Notes under the pieces: model-generated | Told to the model about the DNA's origin: nothing | What the model saw: the letters and a program-made list of their open reading frames with translations, nothing else | Databases searched by the model: none | Translations under genes and position numbers: made by a program | Shown here: positions 51,763-60,937 of the stretch, piece by piece | Layout of the letters: every line of letters starts with the position of its first letter | How positions within the stretch are numbered: the stretch's first letter is position 1 | Assembly: GCF_018614775.1 (NCBI RefSeq) | Contig: NZ_JAGGOF010000046.1 | Span: 1 to 64,000, forward strand | Length of the DNA stretch: 64,000 bases | Source: Pseudomonas fluorescens | GTDB taxonomy: Bacteria; Pseudomonadota; Gammaproteobacteria; Pseudomonadales; Pseudomonadaceae | Direction: 5' to 3'

Positions 51763-51792
51763 TTGACACTGAAACGAGAGACCCCGTATCTA
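51763..51792 (+). promoter_or_regulatory. Sigma-70-type promoter before the Ig-like gene
   Basis: ttgaca (51763-51768), an 18-base spacer and tatcta (51787-51792) make a good hexamer pair. The gap from 51453 to 51941 is AT-rich compared with the rest and holds no gene that I can support. This promoter would give a leader of about 140 bases. Confidence 0.55.
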
Positions 51793-51941
51793 GTGGCCCA
51801 TGGGCGAGACACTCTAATTAATTTTGCACAGTGACTGCCGCACTCAGCGTCAATACCTGTGCAAATAAAAGAGGTCATGATTACTAAGCGCCTTTGATCT
51901 TCCCGAAACGGACTTCGTTTTCAAGCATCAAGGAGAACACC

Positions 51942-52712
51942 ATGACATGTACGTCGAATATTCCTCGATTGGCCGCGCCTACGCTGGTCAATGCCCACCC
52001 CGCCGGCATCAACCTCGCCAGCGCCGCGTGCCTGGAGGTCGCCATTGCCCCCTACCCCGGCATGGACGCCGGCGACCTGATCGAGCTGTTCTGGGACAAC
52101 TGCTATGTGGGCTCCCGCCTGCTGTCGCAGGAAGACGTACAAGGCAGCGTCACGTTGCGGGTACCGGAGAGCTTCATCGCCAACGGGACCTCGCGCCTGC
52201 ATTATCGCGTGATGCAAGTCGGACGCGGTCCGGCGCTTTCAGCCACGCAACGGATACAGGTGAAGCTTGATTGTCCGGGTGGCCAGCCGTCAGCCGTGAG
52301 CGGCGATGAAAACCAGGGCCTGGCACCGGTGTGTATTCCTGAAACGATACGGCGCCAAGGCGTGAACCCCCGCCAGATCAAGCGCGGCGTACCCGTGACG
52401 ATCGAACCCTACCGGAACATGGCCGCTGACGATGCGATAACCCTGCGCTGGGGCGATGTACGCATGGACCTGCCTCCGATCAAACCCTGCGAGGTCGGCC
52501 AGCCGATCCATATCTGGGTCCCGCCGCAGATGATCCTGGAAGCGGGAGAAGATCTGCGCCTGGAAGTGAGCTATTGCATCCTCGACCGTGTGGGTAACAA
52601 CTCCCAATGGGCACCGCCACGGATGTTGAAGATCGGTTGCGCCAATCCGTATCGGCATGGCGCGTCGAAAGAGGCGTTGATGGCTGCCGAGCCGAGCCGC
52701 AAAAAAGTCTGA
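51942..52712 (+). CDS. Protein with two tandem Ig-like repeats, function unknown
   Basis: A 256-residue protein built from two related units. Residues about 9-120 read APTLVNAHPAGINL...IAPYPGMDAGDLIELFWD...LDCPGG, and residues about 130-240 read APVCIPETIRRQGVNP...IEPYRNMAADDAITLRWG...KIGCANP. Both begin with A-P-x-hydrophobic, carry a Y-x-x-M-x-A-x-D core and end with a cysteine. No signal peptide and no membrane helix are seen. Similar units occur in pseudomonad proteins of unknown role, from my recollection, and I cannot assign a function. The start has aaggag eight bases upstream. Confidence 0.75.
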   Translation: MTCTSNIPRLAAPTLVNAHPAGINLASAACLEVAIAPYPGMDAGDLIELFWDNCYVGSRLLSQEDVQGSVTLRVPESFIANGTSRLHYRVMQVGRGPALSATQRIQVKLDCPGGQPSAVSGDENQGLAPVCIPETIRRQGVNPRQIKRGVPVTIEPYRNMAADDAITLRWGDVRMDLPPIKPCEVGQPIHIWVPPQMILEAGEDLRLEVSYCILDRVGNNSQWAPPRMLKIGCANPYRHGASKEALMAAEPSRKKV

Positions 52713-52727
52713 AACCACCCTGTACCC

Positions 52728-52754
52728 GTGGCGAGGGGCCTGCTCCCTCGCCAC
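52728..52754. repeat. Palindromic repeat after the Ig-like gene
   Basis: gtggcgaggggc and ctccctcgccac, the same type as at 23341 and 35593. Possibly ends the Ig-like transcript. Confidence 0.7.
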
Positions 52755-52909
52755 AACAGCCCGCTCGGCAAGAAGCGCTCTATCAATATTCCTAAAAGTT
52801 AGTTCAAAAATAATTTATACACGTTTAGGGTATATACACCGGACCACCGGACATTCCTGATTGTCATTCGCCGCTTTCATCGCGGCGTTTCTAGAGATGT
52901 GAGGTGGGT

Positions 52910-52978
52910 ATGGTACGGAACACAATCACCCCAGCGCAGTTTGCCAAGGCACTGCCTGCAGCCACGGAGTGGCTGTGA
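52910..52978 (+). CDS. 22-residue leader ORF coupled to the first SfnB gene
   Basis: An ATG at 52910, preceded by gaggtggg, opens a frame MVRNTITPAQFAKALPAATEWL that ends in a TGA (52976-52978) overlapping the SfnB-family ATG by one base (TGATG). It is in a different frame from sfnB, so it is not a sfnB extension. A small hairpin, cgccgc...gcggcg at about 52869-52887, lies just upstream. The layout suggests translational coupling or attenuation. It lacks cysteine, and I cannot tell whether the peptide itself has a role. Confidence 0.5.
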   Translation: MVRNTITPAQFAKALPAATEWL

Positions 52979-54219
52979 TGTCGGATTTGGCCCAGGCAAA
53001 GGTCCAGAGCGACCAGGACATCGCACCGCTGCTGCTCCCCGCGCAAGTACTGCGCAACGATGCCGAGGCGATCAAGGCCGCCCACGAGTTGGCGCAGATT
53101 GCCCGCCAGCAAGCCGCGCGGCGCGATCAGCAGCGCAAGTTGCCCTGGTCGGAAATTGAACAATTCACCCGCAGCGGCCTGGGCAGCATTGCCATCCCCC
53201 GTGCATACGGCGGCCCACAGGTTTCATTCGTCACCCTCGCCGAGGTGTTCGCGACCATTTCCGCTGCCGATCCGGCACTTGGACAGATCCCACAGAATCA
53301 GTTCGGCGTGCTCCAGCTGATTCTCGGTACGGGCACGGAGCGGCAAAAGAAAATCCTCCTCAAGAGCGTGCTCGAAGGCTGGCGCATCGGCAACGCCGGG
53401 CCGGAGCGTGGCGTGCGCAATACGCTGGAACTCAAGGCACGGATCACGGCCGACGGCGATGGATTCATCATCAACGGCCAGAAGTTCTATTCCACCGGTG
53501 CGCTGTTCGCCCACTGGGTGGCGGTCAAGGCGCTGAATGACGAGGGTCGCCAGGTGCTGGCGTTCGTGCGGCGCGGCACCCCAGGCCTGCGCATCGTCGA
53601 CGATTGGTCGGGGTTCGGCCAGCGCACCACGGCCAGCGGCACCGTGCTGCTGAACAATGTGCGGGTCGATGCCGAGCTGGTGCTGGACAACTGGCGCGTC
53701 AATGAGACGCCGAACGTACAGGGGGCGATTTCGCAACTGATCCAGGCCGCGATTGACGCGGGCATCGCCCGTGGCGCCATCGACGATGCCATCGCCTTCG
53801 TGCGCGAGCGGGCCCGACCCTGGATCGACGCCAAGGTCGAGCGGGCCAGCGACGATCTCTATGTGATCGCTGATGTCGGCAAACTGAAAATCGAATTGCA
53901 CGCTGCCGAAGCGCTGCTGCGAAAAGCCGCACGGGTGCTGGATCAAGTCACCGCCGCCCCCATCACCGCGCACTCCGCCGCCCGCGCCTCGATTGCCGTG
54001 GCCGAAGCCAAGGTCCTCACCACCGAGATCGCCCTGCACGCCAGCGAAAAACTGTTCGAACTGGCCGGCAGCCGCGCCACCCTGGCCGAATTCAACCTCG
54101 ACCGTCACTGGCGCAACGCGCGGGTCCACACCCTGCACGACCCGGTGCGCTGGAAGTATCACGCGGTAGGCGCCTATCACCTGAACGGCACGTTGCCGGC
54201 CCGGCATTCCTGGATCTGA
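52978..54219 (+). CDS. SfnB-family flavoprotein (first copy)
   Basis: A 413-residue acyl-CoA-dehydrogenase-like flavoprotein of the sulfur-acquisition SfnB family. Typical segments are GIAIPRAYGG-like SIAIPRAYGGPQVSFVTLAEV, DWSGFGQRTTASGTV (FAD/substrate region) and RHWRNARVHTLHDPVRWKYHAVG at the C-terminus. Members are linked to organosulfur use (DszC-like monooxygenase fold). The ATG at 52978 overlaps the leader ORF. The next gene is 23 bases on. Confidence 0.88.
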   Translation: MSDLAQAKVQSDQDIAPLLLPAQVLRNDAEAIKAAHELAQIARQQAARRDQQRKLPWSEIEQFTRSGLGSIAIPRAYGGPQVSFVTLAEVFATISAADPALGQIPQNQFGVLQLILGTGTERQKKILLKSVLEGWRIGNAGPERGVRNTLELKARITADGDGFIINGQKFYSTGALFAHWVAVKALNDEGRQVLAFVRRGTPGLRIVDDWSGFGQRTTASGTVLLNNVRVDAELVLDNWRVNETPNVQGAISQLIQAAIDAGIARGAIDDAIAFVRERARPWIDAKVERASDDLYVIADVGKLKIELHAAEALLRKAARVLDQVTAAPITAHSAARASIAVAEAKVLTTEIALHASEKLFELAGSRATLAEFNLDRHWRNARVHTLHDPVRWKYHAVGAYHLNGTLPARHSWI

Positions 54220-54242
54220 CGACCCGACCTCTGGAGCAGTAC

Positions 54243-55436
54243 ATGACGCTTTCCCAACACGTCGCGGTGATCACCAGCGATGAACAAGCCCTGATCGTGG
54301 CCAGCGACCTGGCCGACGACTTCAAGCGCGACAGCTCCCTGCGCGACCGTGAACGGCGCCTGCCGCACCCGGAACTGGAGGCGTTTTCCCGCTCCGGCCT
54401 GTGGGGCATCAGCGTGCCCAAGGCCTATGGCGGCGCGGGGGTTTCCAACGTCACCCTGGCCAAGGTCATTGCGCTGATCGCCCAGGCCGACGGCTCCCTC
54501 GGGCAGATCCCGCAGAACCACTATTACGCCCTGGAAGTGCTGCGAGTGAACGGCAGCGAAGCGCAAAAACAGCGGCTCTACGCCGAAGTACTGGCCGGTC
54601 AGCGCTTTGGCAACGCGCTGGCGGAACTGGGCACCAGGACCGCCCACGACCGCATCACCCAGCTGCGCCGCGACGGCAACGGTTTTCGCATCAACGGGCG
54701 CAAGTTCTACGCGACCGGGGCGATCTACGCCCAGCGCATCCCCACCTCGGTGGTGGATGAAAATGGCGTGCAGCAGCTGGCGTTCGTCCCACGCGACAGC
54801 AAGGGCCTGATCGTGATCGATGACTGGAGCGGTTTCGGCCAGCGCACCACCGGCAGCGGTTCGGTGGTGTTCGAAGACGTCCAGGTTACCGCCGAAGACA
54901 TCGTGCCGTTCCAGAGCGCCTTCGAGCGCCCGACGCCGGTGGGCCCGCTGGCGCAGATCCTCCACGCCGCCATCGACACCGGCATCGCCCGCGCGGCCTA
55001 TGAGGACGCCTTGCACTTTGTCCGTAGCAAAACCCGGCCCTGGATCGACGCCACCAGCGACGTCGCCACCGAAGACCCGCACACCCTCAAGAGCTTCGGC
55101 CAGTTGAGCATACGCCTGCACGCCGCCGAAGCCCTGTTGGAACGGGCCGGCGAGTTTCTCGACCGGGCCCAGGTCGATACCCATGCCGGCACGGTCGCCG
55201 CCGCCTCGATTGCCGTGGCCGAAGCGCGCGCCATCAGCACCGAAGTGTCCCTGGCCGCTGGCAGCACGCTGTTTGAACTGGCTGGCAGCCAGGCGACGCT
55301 CGCCGAGCATGGCCTGGACCGTCATTGGCGCAACGCCCGGGTGCACACCCTGCATGACCCGGTGCGCTGGAAATACCACGCGGTGGGCAACTTTTATCTC
55401 AATGATGAAAATCCGCCGCTGCGGGGGACGATCTGA
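54243..55436 (+). CDS. sfnB: SfnB-family flavoprotein (second copy)
   Basis: A 397-residue paralogue of the preceding protein (same C-terminal NARVHTLHDPVRWKYHAVG). DWSGFGQRTTGSGSVVFEDV is conserved. Its stop overlaps the start of the monooxygenase gene by one base. It also lacks any obvious acyl-CoA-dehydrogenase catalytic glutamate in the usual place. Two tandem copies with clear divergence suggest different substrates or a heteromer. Confidence 0.88.
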   Translation: MTLSQHVAVITSDEQALIVASDLADDFKRDSSLRDRERRLPHPELEAFSRSGLWGISVPKAYGGAGVSNVTLAKVIALIAQADGSLGQIPQNHYYALEVLRVNGSEAQKQRLYAEVLAGQRFGNALAELGTRTAHDRITQLRRDGNGFRINGRKFYATGAIYAQRIPTSVVDENGVQQLAFVPRDSKGLIVIDDWSGFGQRTTGSGSVVFEDVQVTAEDIVPFQSAFERPTPVGPLAQILHAAIDTGIARAAYEDALHFVRSKTRPWIDATSDVATEDPHTLKSFGQLSIRLHAAEALLERAGEFLDRAQVDTHAGTVAAASIAVAEARAISTEVSLAAGSTLFELAGSQATLAEHGLDRHWRNARVHTLHDPVRWKYHAVGNFYLNDENPPLRGTI

Positions 55437-56794
55437 TGGCGTCCGACAAGAAAAAGATCCTGCTCAATGCGTTCAACATGAACTGCATCGGGCACATCAA
55501 TCATGGCTTGTGGACTCATCCCGAGGACACCTCGACCCAGTACAACACCCTCGAATACTGGACCGCACTGGCGCAGTTGCTTGAGCGCGGACTCTTCGAC
55601 GGGCTGTTCATCGCTGACATCGTAGGCGTCTACGACGTGTACCAGCAGTCGCTGGACGTCACGCTGAAAGAGTCGATCCAACTGCCGGTCAACGACCCGC
55701 TGCTGCTGGTCTCGGCGATGGCGGCCGTGACCCGGAACCTGGGGTTCGGCCTCACCGCGAACCTGACCTACGAGCCGCCCTACCTGTTCGCCCGGCGCAT
55801 GAGCACCCTGGATCACCTGAGTCGCGGCCGGGTCGGCTGGAACATCGTCACCGGCTACCTGGACAGCGCCGCCAAGGCGATGGGGTTGAGCGCCCAGGTC
55901 GAGCATGACCGCCGCTACGACCAGGCCGACGAGTACCTGCAAGTGCTCTACAAACTGTGGGAGGGCAGTTGGGAAAACGACGCGGTGCTCAACGACCGCG
56001 AGCAACGGATCTATGCCCAGCCGGAGAAGGTGCACAAGGTCCGGCACCAGGGCGAGTTCTATCAGGTCGAGGGTTATCACCTTTGCGAACCCTCGCCCCA
56101 GCGTACACCGGTGTTGTTCCAGGCCGGCAGTTCGGAGCGCGGCTTGCAGTTTGCCGGGCGGCATGCCGAGTGCGTGTTCATCAGCGGCCAGAACAAACCT
56201 GCGACCAGGGCGCAGGTGGACAAGGTACGCGCCAGCGCCGCCCGTGCCGGGCGCAACCCCGAAGACATCAAGGTGTTCATGGGTCTGAACGTGATTGTCG
56301 GCGACACCGAAGCCGCCGCCTGGGCCAAGCATGCCGAGTACCTGAGCTACGCCAGTGCCGAGGCCGGGGTGGCACATTTTTCCGCGTCGACCGGGATCGA
56401 TTTTTCCGAGTACGCACTGGACGAGCCGATCCAGTACGTGAAGAGCAACGCGATTCAGTCGGCCACCAAGACCTTGCAGAACAACGACTGGACGCGACGC
56501 AGATTGCTCGAGCAACACGCCCTGGGCGGTCGCTACATCACTGTGATCGGTTCGCCCGCGCAGGTGGCCGATGAGTTGGAATCGTGGATCGCCGACACCG
56601 GCCTCGATGGCTTCAACCTGACCCGCATCGTGACGCCGCAAAGCTACGTGGACTTCATCGACCTGGTGACCCCGGAACTGCAACGGCGCGGCGCGTACAA
56701 GACTGAATATGACAGCGGCACGCTGCGCGAAAAGCTGTTCAAGACCCAGGCCCATTTGCCCGAACAACACACCGGCTCGACCTATCGACACTGA
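55436..56794 (+). CDS. FMN-dependent monooxygenase (NtaA/SnaA/DszA family)
   Basis: A 452-residue flavin-dependent oxygenase. Signatures are NMNCIGHINHGLWTHPED at the N-terminus, FARRMSTLDHLSRGRVGWNIVTGYLDSAAKAMG (the NIVTG flavin loop), and YQVEGYHLCEPSPQRTPVLFQAGSSERG. These two-component enzymes use FMNH2 from a separate reductase to oxidise sulfones, DMSO2 or aminopolycarboxylates. The context points to an organosulfur substrate. No reductase gene is adjacent. Confidence 0.87.
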   Translation: MASDKKKILLNAFNMNCIGHINHGLWTHPEDTSTQYNTLEYWTALAQLLERGLFDGLFIADIVGVYDVYQQSLDVTLKESIQLPVNDPLLLVSAMAAVTRNLGFGLTANLTYEPPYLFARRMSTLDHLSRGRVGWNIVTGYLDSAAKAMGLSAQVEHDRRYDQADEYLQVLYKLWEGSWENDAVLNDREQRIYAQPEKVHKVRHQGEFYQVEGYHLCEPSPQRTPVLFQAGSSERGLQFAGRHAECVFISGQNKPATRAQVDKVRASAARAGRNPEDIKVFMGLNVIVGDTEAAAWAKHAEYLSYASAEAGVAHFSASTGIDFSEYALDEPIQYVKSNAIQSATKTLQNNDWTRRRLLEQHALGGRYITVIGSPAQVADELESWIADTGLDGFNLTRIVTPQSYVDFIDLVTPELQRRGAYKTEYDSGTLREKLFKTQAHLPEQHTGSTYRH

Positions 56795-56844
56795 TCCCCT
56801 CGCCACAAAAGCAGGCCAATCTATAATCCAGGACAAGAAAACCC

Positions 56845-57654
56845 ATGACCCAATACGCTCGCTCCCTGCCAGTCAAAGCACTGGCCCTGGCCCTCGGCCT
56901 GTTCAGCTCGGCGCTGTTTGCCGCCGATGCACCGTTGAAAATCGGCACCACCGCTGCTTTCGCCATTCCCCTGGAAGCGGCCGTTGAAGAAGCCGGCAAG
57001 CAAGGCCTGAAGGTCGAGCTGGTGGAGTTCAGCGACTGGATCGCACCCAACGTCAGCCTGGCTTCCGGGGACATCGACGTGAATTACTTCCAGCACATCC
57101 CGTTCCTGGAGAATGCCAAGGCCGCCGCCGGGTTTGACCTGGTGCCCTTCGCTCCGGGCATTATCAACAACGTCGGCCTCTATTCGAAGAAGTACAAAAG
57201 CTTCGACGAGCTGCCCGAGGGCGCGAGCGTCGCCATCGCCAACGACCCGATCAACAGTGGTCGCGGCTTGCAACTGCTGGCGAAAGCCGGGCTGATCACG
57301 CTCAAGCCCGGGGTGGGCTACAAGGCCACCGAAGACGACATTGTCGCCAACCCGAAGAAACTCAAGATCCTGCAGGTCGAAGCGGTGCAGTTGGTGCGCG
57401 CCTATGAAGACGCCGACCTGGTGCAGGGTTACCCCGCCTACATCCGCCTGGCAAAAACCTTTGACGCGACCTCGGCCCTGCTGTTTGACGGCCTGGACCA
57501 CAAGGAATACGTGATCCAGTTCGTGATCCAGCCCAAGAGCAAGGACGATCCGCGGCTGATCAAGTTCGTCGACATCTATCAGCATTCGCCGGCGGTGCGT
57601 GCGGCCCTGGACAAGGCCCATGGCAAGCTCTATCAGGCCGGCTGGGAAGGCTGA
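56845..57654 (+). CDS. metQ: MetQ/NlpA-family substrate-binding protein
   Basis: A 269-residue protein of the NlpA family: [35 protein letters not shown] and [19 protein letters not shown]. The signal peptide ends at ...SALFAADAP with no lipobox cysteine, so unlike E. coli MetQ it should be a soluble periplasmic protein. Two bases before metN. In this operon it may bind methionine or another sulfur compound. Confidence 0.86.
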   Translation: MTQYARSLPVKALALALGLFSSALFAADAPLKIGTTAAFAIPLEAAVEEAGKQGLKVELVEFSDWIAPNVSLASGDIDVNYFQHIPFLENAKAAAGFDLVPFAPGIINNVGLYSKKYKSFDELPEGASVAIANDPINSGRGLQLLAKAGLITLKPGVGYKATEDDIVANPKKLKILQVEAVQLVRAYEDADLVQGYPAYIRLAKTFDATSALLFDGLDHKEYVIQFVIQPKSKDDPRLIKFVDIYQHSPAVRAALDKAHGKLYQAGWEG

Positions 57655-57656
57655 AC

Positions 57657-58781
57657 ATGAACGCCATCAACGCCAGGCTCCGACATCAGGCCCCCGTGCT
57701 CCAGAGCGCCGGGCACACCGAGCTGCACCCGGAGTTCAACCGTGCCCATGTGCGCTTCATCGGCCTGGGCAAGACCTATAACGGCGCCCAGGGCCCGGTA
57801 GCCGCGCTGCAAGGCATCGACCTGGCGATCCAGCGCGGCGAGGTGTTCGGCATCATCGGCCGTAGCGGCGCAGGCAAGTCGTCGCTGATCCGCACCATCA
57901 ACCGGCTCGAACAACCCACCAGCGGCCGGGTGCTCATCGATCAAGTGGACATCGGCGAGTTCGACGAAGACCGCCTGGTAGAACTGCGCCGGCGGATCGG
58001 CATGATCTTCCAGCACTTCAACCTGATGTCGGCCAAGACCGTGTGGCAGAACGTCGAGCTGCCGCTGAAAGTGGCCGACGTGCCCAAGGGACAGCGCCAG
58101 CAGAAGGTCCGCGAGCTGCTGGAACTGGTGGGTCTGCAAGGCAAGCACAACGCCTACCCGGCGCAGCTTTCGGGCGGGCAGAAGCAGCGCGTCGGGATTG
58201 CCCGGGCCCTGGTCCATGATCCGCAGATCCTGTTGTGCGACGAGGCCACCTCGGCCCTCGACCCGGAGACCACTCAATCGATCCTCGGCCTGTTGCGCGA
58301 GATCAATCAGCGGCTGGGCCTGACCATTGTCCTGATCACCCATGAGATGGCGGTGATCCGCGAAGTCTGCGACCGGGTCGTGGTGCTCGAACAAGGGCGG
58401 ATGGTCGAGCAGGGACCGGTCTGGGAGGTGTTCGGCAACCCGCAGCATGAGGTCAGCAGGACATTGCTCGCGCCGTTGCAGCAGGCGTTGCCCAGCGATC
58501 TGCAAGGCCGCTTGCACCCGCAGCCGCCATCGGCCGAAGCCGCGACCGTGCTGCGCCTGCAATTCACCGGCAGTGAACACGATGAGCCGGACCTTGCGGC
58601 ACTGTTCAGCGCCCTCGGTGGCCGCGTGCGGTTGCTGCACGGCGGTATCGAGCGGATTCAGGGTCATGGCCTGGGGCAACTGTTGCTGGCAGTGAGCGGT
58701 TCGTCATGGAGCGCCGAGGAACTGCAGCAACGGGCGGGCAATTGGGCGCAACGGGTGGAGGTGCTGGGCTATGTGGTTTGA
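57657..58781 (+). CDS. metN: MetN-family ABC ATPase with NIL domain
   Basis: A 374-residue ATPase. After a 30-residue N-terminal extension come Walker [12 protein letters not shown], signature [15 protein letters not shown], Walker [14 protein letters not shown] and the C-terminal NIL domain from about 295 on, which in MetN senses methionine. Overlaps metI by 11 bases. Confidence 0.92.
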   Translation: MNAINARLRHQAPVLQSAGHTELHPEFNRAHVRFIGLGKTYNGAQGPVAALQGIDLAIQRGEVFGIIGRSGAGKSSLIRTINRLEQPTSGRVLIDQVDIGEFDEDRLVELRRRIGMIFQHFNLMSAKTVWQNVELPLKVADVPKGQRQQKVRELLELVGLQGKHNAYPAQLSGGQKQRVGIARALVHDPQILLCDEATSALDPETTQSILGLLREINQRLGLTIVLITHEMAVIREVCDRVVVLEQGRMVEQGPVWEVFGNPQHEVSRTLLAPLQQALPSDLQGRLHPQPPSAEAATVLRLQFTGSEHDEPDLAALFSALGGRVRLLHGGIERIQGHGLGQLLLAVSGSSWSAEELQQRAGNWAQRVEVLGYVV

Positions 58782-59415
58782 ACGGTTATTACAGGGTTTC
58801 ATCGACACGTTTCTGATGGTGGGCGTGTCGTCGTTGATCGCGTTGCTGGCGGGCATACCGTTGGCGGTGATCCTGGTGACCAGCGGCAAGGGCGGCATCT
58901 ACCAGGCGCCCACTTTGAACAAGGCCCTGGGCGCGTTCGTGAATCTGTTCCGCTCGATCCCCTTTCTGATCCTGATGGTGGCGTTGATCCCGTTCACCCG
59001 ACTGATTGTCGGTACCACCTATGGCGTCTGGGCAGCCGTGGTGCCACTGACCATCGCCGCCACGCCGTTCTTTGCCCGCATCGCCGAAGTCAGTTTGCGG
59101 GAGGTCGACCACGGCTTGATCGAAGCCGCCCAGGCCATGGGTTGCCGGCGCTGGCACATCGTCTGGCATGTGCTGCTGCCCGAGGCCCTGCCCGGCATCG
59201 TCGGCGGTTTCACCATCACGCTGGTGACCATGATCAATTCCTCGGCCATGGCCGGAGCCATCGGCGCCGGCGGCCTGGGCGACATCGCCTACCGGTATGG
59301 CTACCAGCGTTTCGACAGCCAGATCATGCTCACCGTGATTGTATTGCTGGTGGCGTTGGTGGCGGTGATTCAACTGGGCGGCGACCGCCTGGCGCGGGGT
59401 TTGAACAAGCGCTGA
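58771..59415 (+). CDS. metI: MetI-family ABC permease
   Basis: A 214-residue permease with five membrane helices (first at about 8-36) and the EAA loop ([29 protein letters not shown]). Last gene of the sulfur operon. Start ATG at 58771 lies inside metN. Confidence 0.92.
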   Translation: MWFERLLQGFIDTFLMVGVSSLIALLAGIPLAVILVTSGKGGIYQAPTLNKALGAFVNLFRSIPFLILMVALIPFTRLIVGTTYGVWAAVVPLTIAATPFFARIAEVSLREVDHGLIEAAQAMGCRRWHIVWHVLLPEALPGIVGGFTITLVTMINSSAMAGAIGAGGLGDIAYRYGYQRFDSQIMLTVIVLLVALVAVIQLGGDRLARGLNKR

Positions 59416-59507
59416 CCTCAATGGAGCGCCATTTGCTCCCACAGGGGAGAGCCGGGAGATGTGCGGTATATAGTCCGCCCAACGCTCCCCACCTCAAGCC
59501 AACGACC

Positions 59508-60137
59508 ATGAAACACACTCCGCAAGACCTGCAGGCCATCACTGCCACGACCCTGGGCAATTACAACGCAGTCGCCGAAAGCTTTCGCGAAGGCACCCGC
59601 GATCACGACGTCAGCCAGAACATCGACGCGTTGCTGCGGCATATCCAGGCCAGTGCGCCGCTGCAGATCCTGGATTTCGGCTGCGGCCCCGGGCGCGACC
59701 TGCGGGCATTCACCGCCATGGGCCATGTCGCGGTCGGCCTCGACGGCTCTGCGGAATTTGTCCGGATGGCGCGCCAGGACAGCGGCTGTGAAGTGTGGCA
59801 ACAGGACTTCCTGCAACTCGACCTGCCGGCAGAGCGTTTTGACGGGATATTCGCCAATGCGGTGCTGTTTCATATCCCACTGCAGGAATTGCCTCGGGTG
59901 CTCAAGCAACTGCACGCCACGCTCAAACCCGGCGGCGTACTGTTCAGCTCAAACCCTCGGGGCGAGAACCGGGAAGGCTGGAATGGCCAGCGTTTCGGCG
60001 CCTATCACGACCTCACGGCCTGGCGCAGCCTGCTGGACGGCGCGGGGTTTGTGGAGCTGGAGCATTACTACCGGCCGGCGGGACTGCCGCGCGAGCAACA
60101 GCCTTGGCTGGCGAGTGTCTGGCGCAAGACCGCCTGA
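59508..60137 (+). CDS. Class I SAM-dependent methyltransferase
   Basis: A 209-residue methyltransferase with motif I LDFGCGPGRDLRAF at about residues 55-68, motif II GLDGSAEFVRMAR, and LHATLKPGGVLFSSNPRGE. The substrate is unknown. The ATG at 59508 is chosen because upstream sequence in the same frame overlaps metI. Not part of the metQNI operon, as a 92-base gap with a small hairpin separates it. Confidence 0.85.
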   Translation: MKHTPQDLQAITATTLGNYNAVAESFREGTRDHDVSQNIDALLRHIQASAPLQILDFGCGPGRDLRAFTAMGHVAVGLDGSAEFVRMARQDSGCEVWQQDFLQLDLPAERFDGIFANAVLFHIPLQELPRVLKQLHATLKPGGVLFSSNPRGENREGWNGQRFGAYHDLTAWRSLLDGAGFVELEHYYRPAGLPREQQPWLASVWRKTA

Positions 60138-60151
60138 CGCCTGAAGACTTC

Positions 60152-60220
60152 ATCGCGAGCAGGCTCACCGCCACAGGTGACTGCATTCCAATGTGGGAGC
60201 GAGCCTGCTCGCGATAGCGG
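60152..60220. repeat. REPIN of reversed topology
   Basis: tcgcgagcaggctcaccgccaca and tgtgggagcgagcctgctcgcga, the reverse of most pairs, like that at 18489-18560. Lies between convergent genes. Confidence 0.85.
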
Positions 60221-60237
60221 TGCGGCTGCCCGCCCTG

Positions 60238-60804
60238 TTATTCCTGTTTACCCAACCATTTCTGAGAAAGCTGCTCCAACCGCCCGTCATCCTTGATACG
60301 CGTCAGTGCGTTGTCCAGGCTGGCCTTGAACGCCGGGTTACCCTTCTGGAACGGAATCACCAAGTGCGGGGCCGGGGCGATCTTTCCTTCCGACTGTAAC
60401 GACTGCGCCATCATCAGTGGGTGCTGTGTCTCGCCCTTGCTGGCCAATAATTGCGCATCCGGCTGACTGTAGCTGCCACTGGTGTCGAAACGTTCGGCCA
60501 GTTCCGGGGTCATTGCTATGTGGTTGATGGCAACGTCGTACTTTCCGCTTTCCACACCGGCCAGCAGTTCTGCGGCATCGGTGACCACGAAGTCGGCGCG
60601 TACATCGAGCTCGCTGGCGAGCATCTGGCCCAGTTCCACTTCAAAACCGGTGAGCTTGCCGTCTTCCTTGAAGTTGAAAGGCGCGGTGTTGGCTTCAAGG
60701 GCTATGCGCAGCTCGCCACGGTCGTTGATGTCGTCAATCAATTCGGCATGGGCCAAAGGGCTCAAAAGGGGTAGCAGGCAAATCAGGCCAGGCAGGAAAC
60801 GCAT
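60238..60804 (-). CDS. Short amino-acid-type solute-binding protein
   Basis: A 188-residue protein with a signal peptide (MRFLPGLICLLPLLSPLAHA, cleavage near residue 20) and the start of a type-3 binding protein: RGELRIALEANTAPFNFKEDGKLTGFEVELGQMLASEL. After the YSQPDAQLLASKG segment it jumps to KGNPAFKASLDNALTRIKDDGRLEQLSQKWL, so compared with TcyJ about 60 residues of the second lobe are missing. Either it is a naturally minimal version or a deleted gene. No transporter gene is adjacent. The ATG at 60804 is preferred to 60828. Confidence 0.75.
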   Translation of the reverse strand: MRFLPGLICLLPLLSPLAHAELIDDINDRGELRIALEANTAPFNFKEDGKLTGFEVELGQMLASELDVRADFVVTDAAELLAGVESGKYDVAINHIAMTPELAERFDTSGSYSQPDAQLLASKGETQHPLMMAQSLQSEGKIAPAPHLVIPFQKGNPAFKASLDNALTRIKDDGRLEQLSQKWLGKQE

Positions 60805-60937
60805 GGTCACTCCTTGGTATTTATACAAGCGACGCTCGTTTCAGGCTCGCTTTGCTATGGTTGTTGCAGGCTTCGACAACGATTGGTCATGAAGTTGTCA
60901 TGATCAGACGGATTTCATGGAAAAACAGGAGAAAAAA

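Noticed and set aside
59422..59450. Hairpin ggagc...gctcc after metI
   Set aside because: Stem of only five pairs with no T-tract. It may be a worn REP fragment, not a confident terminator.
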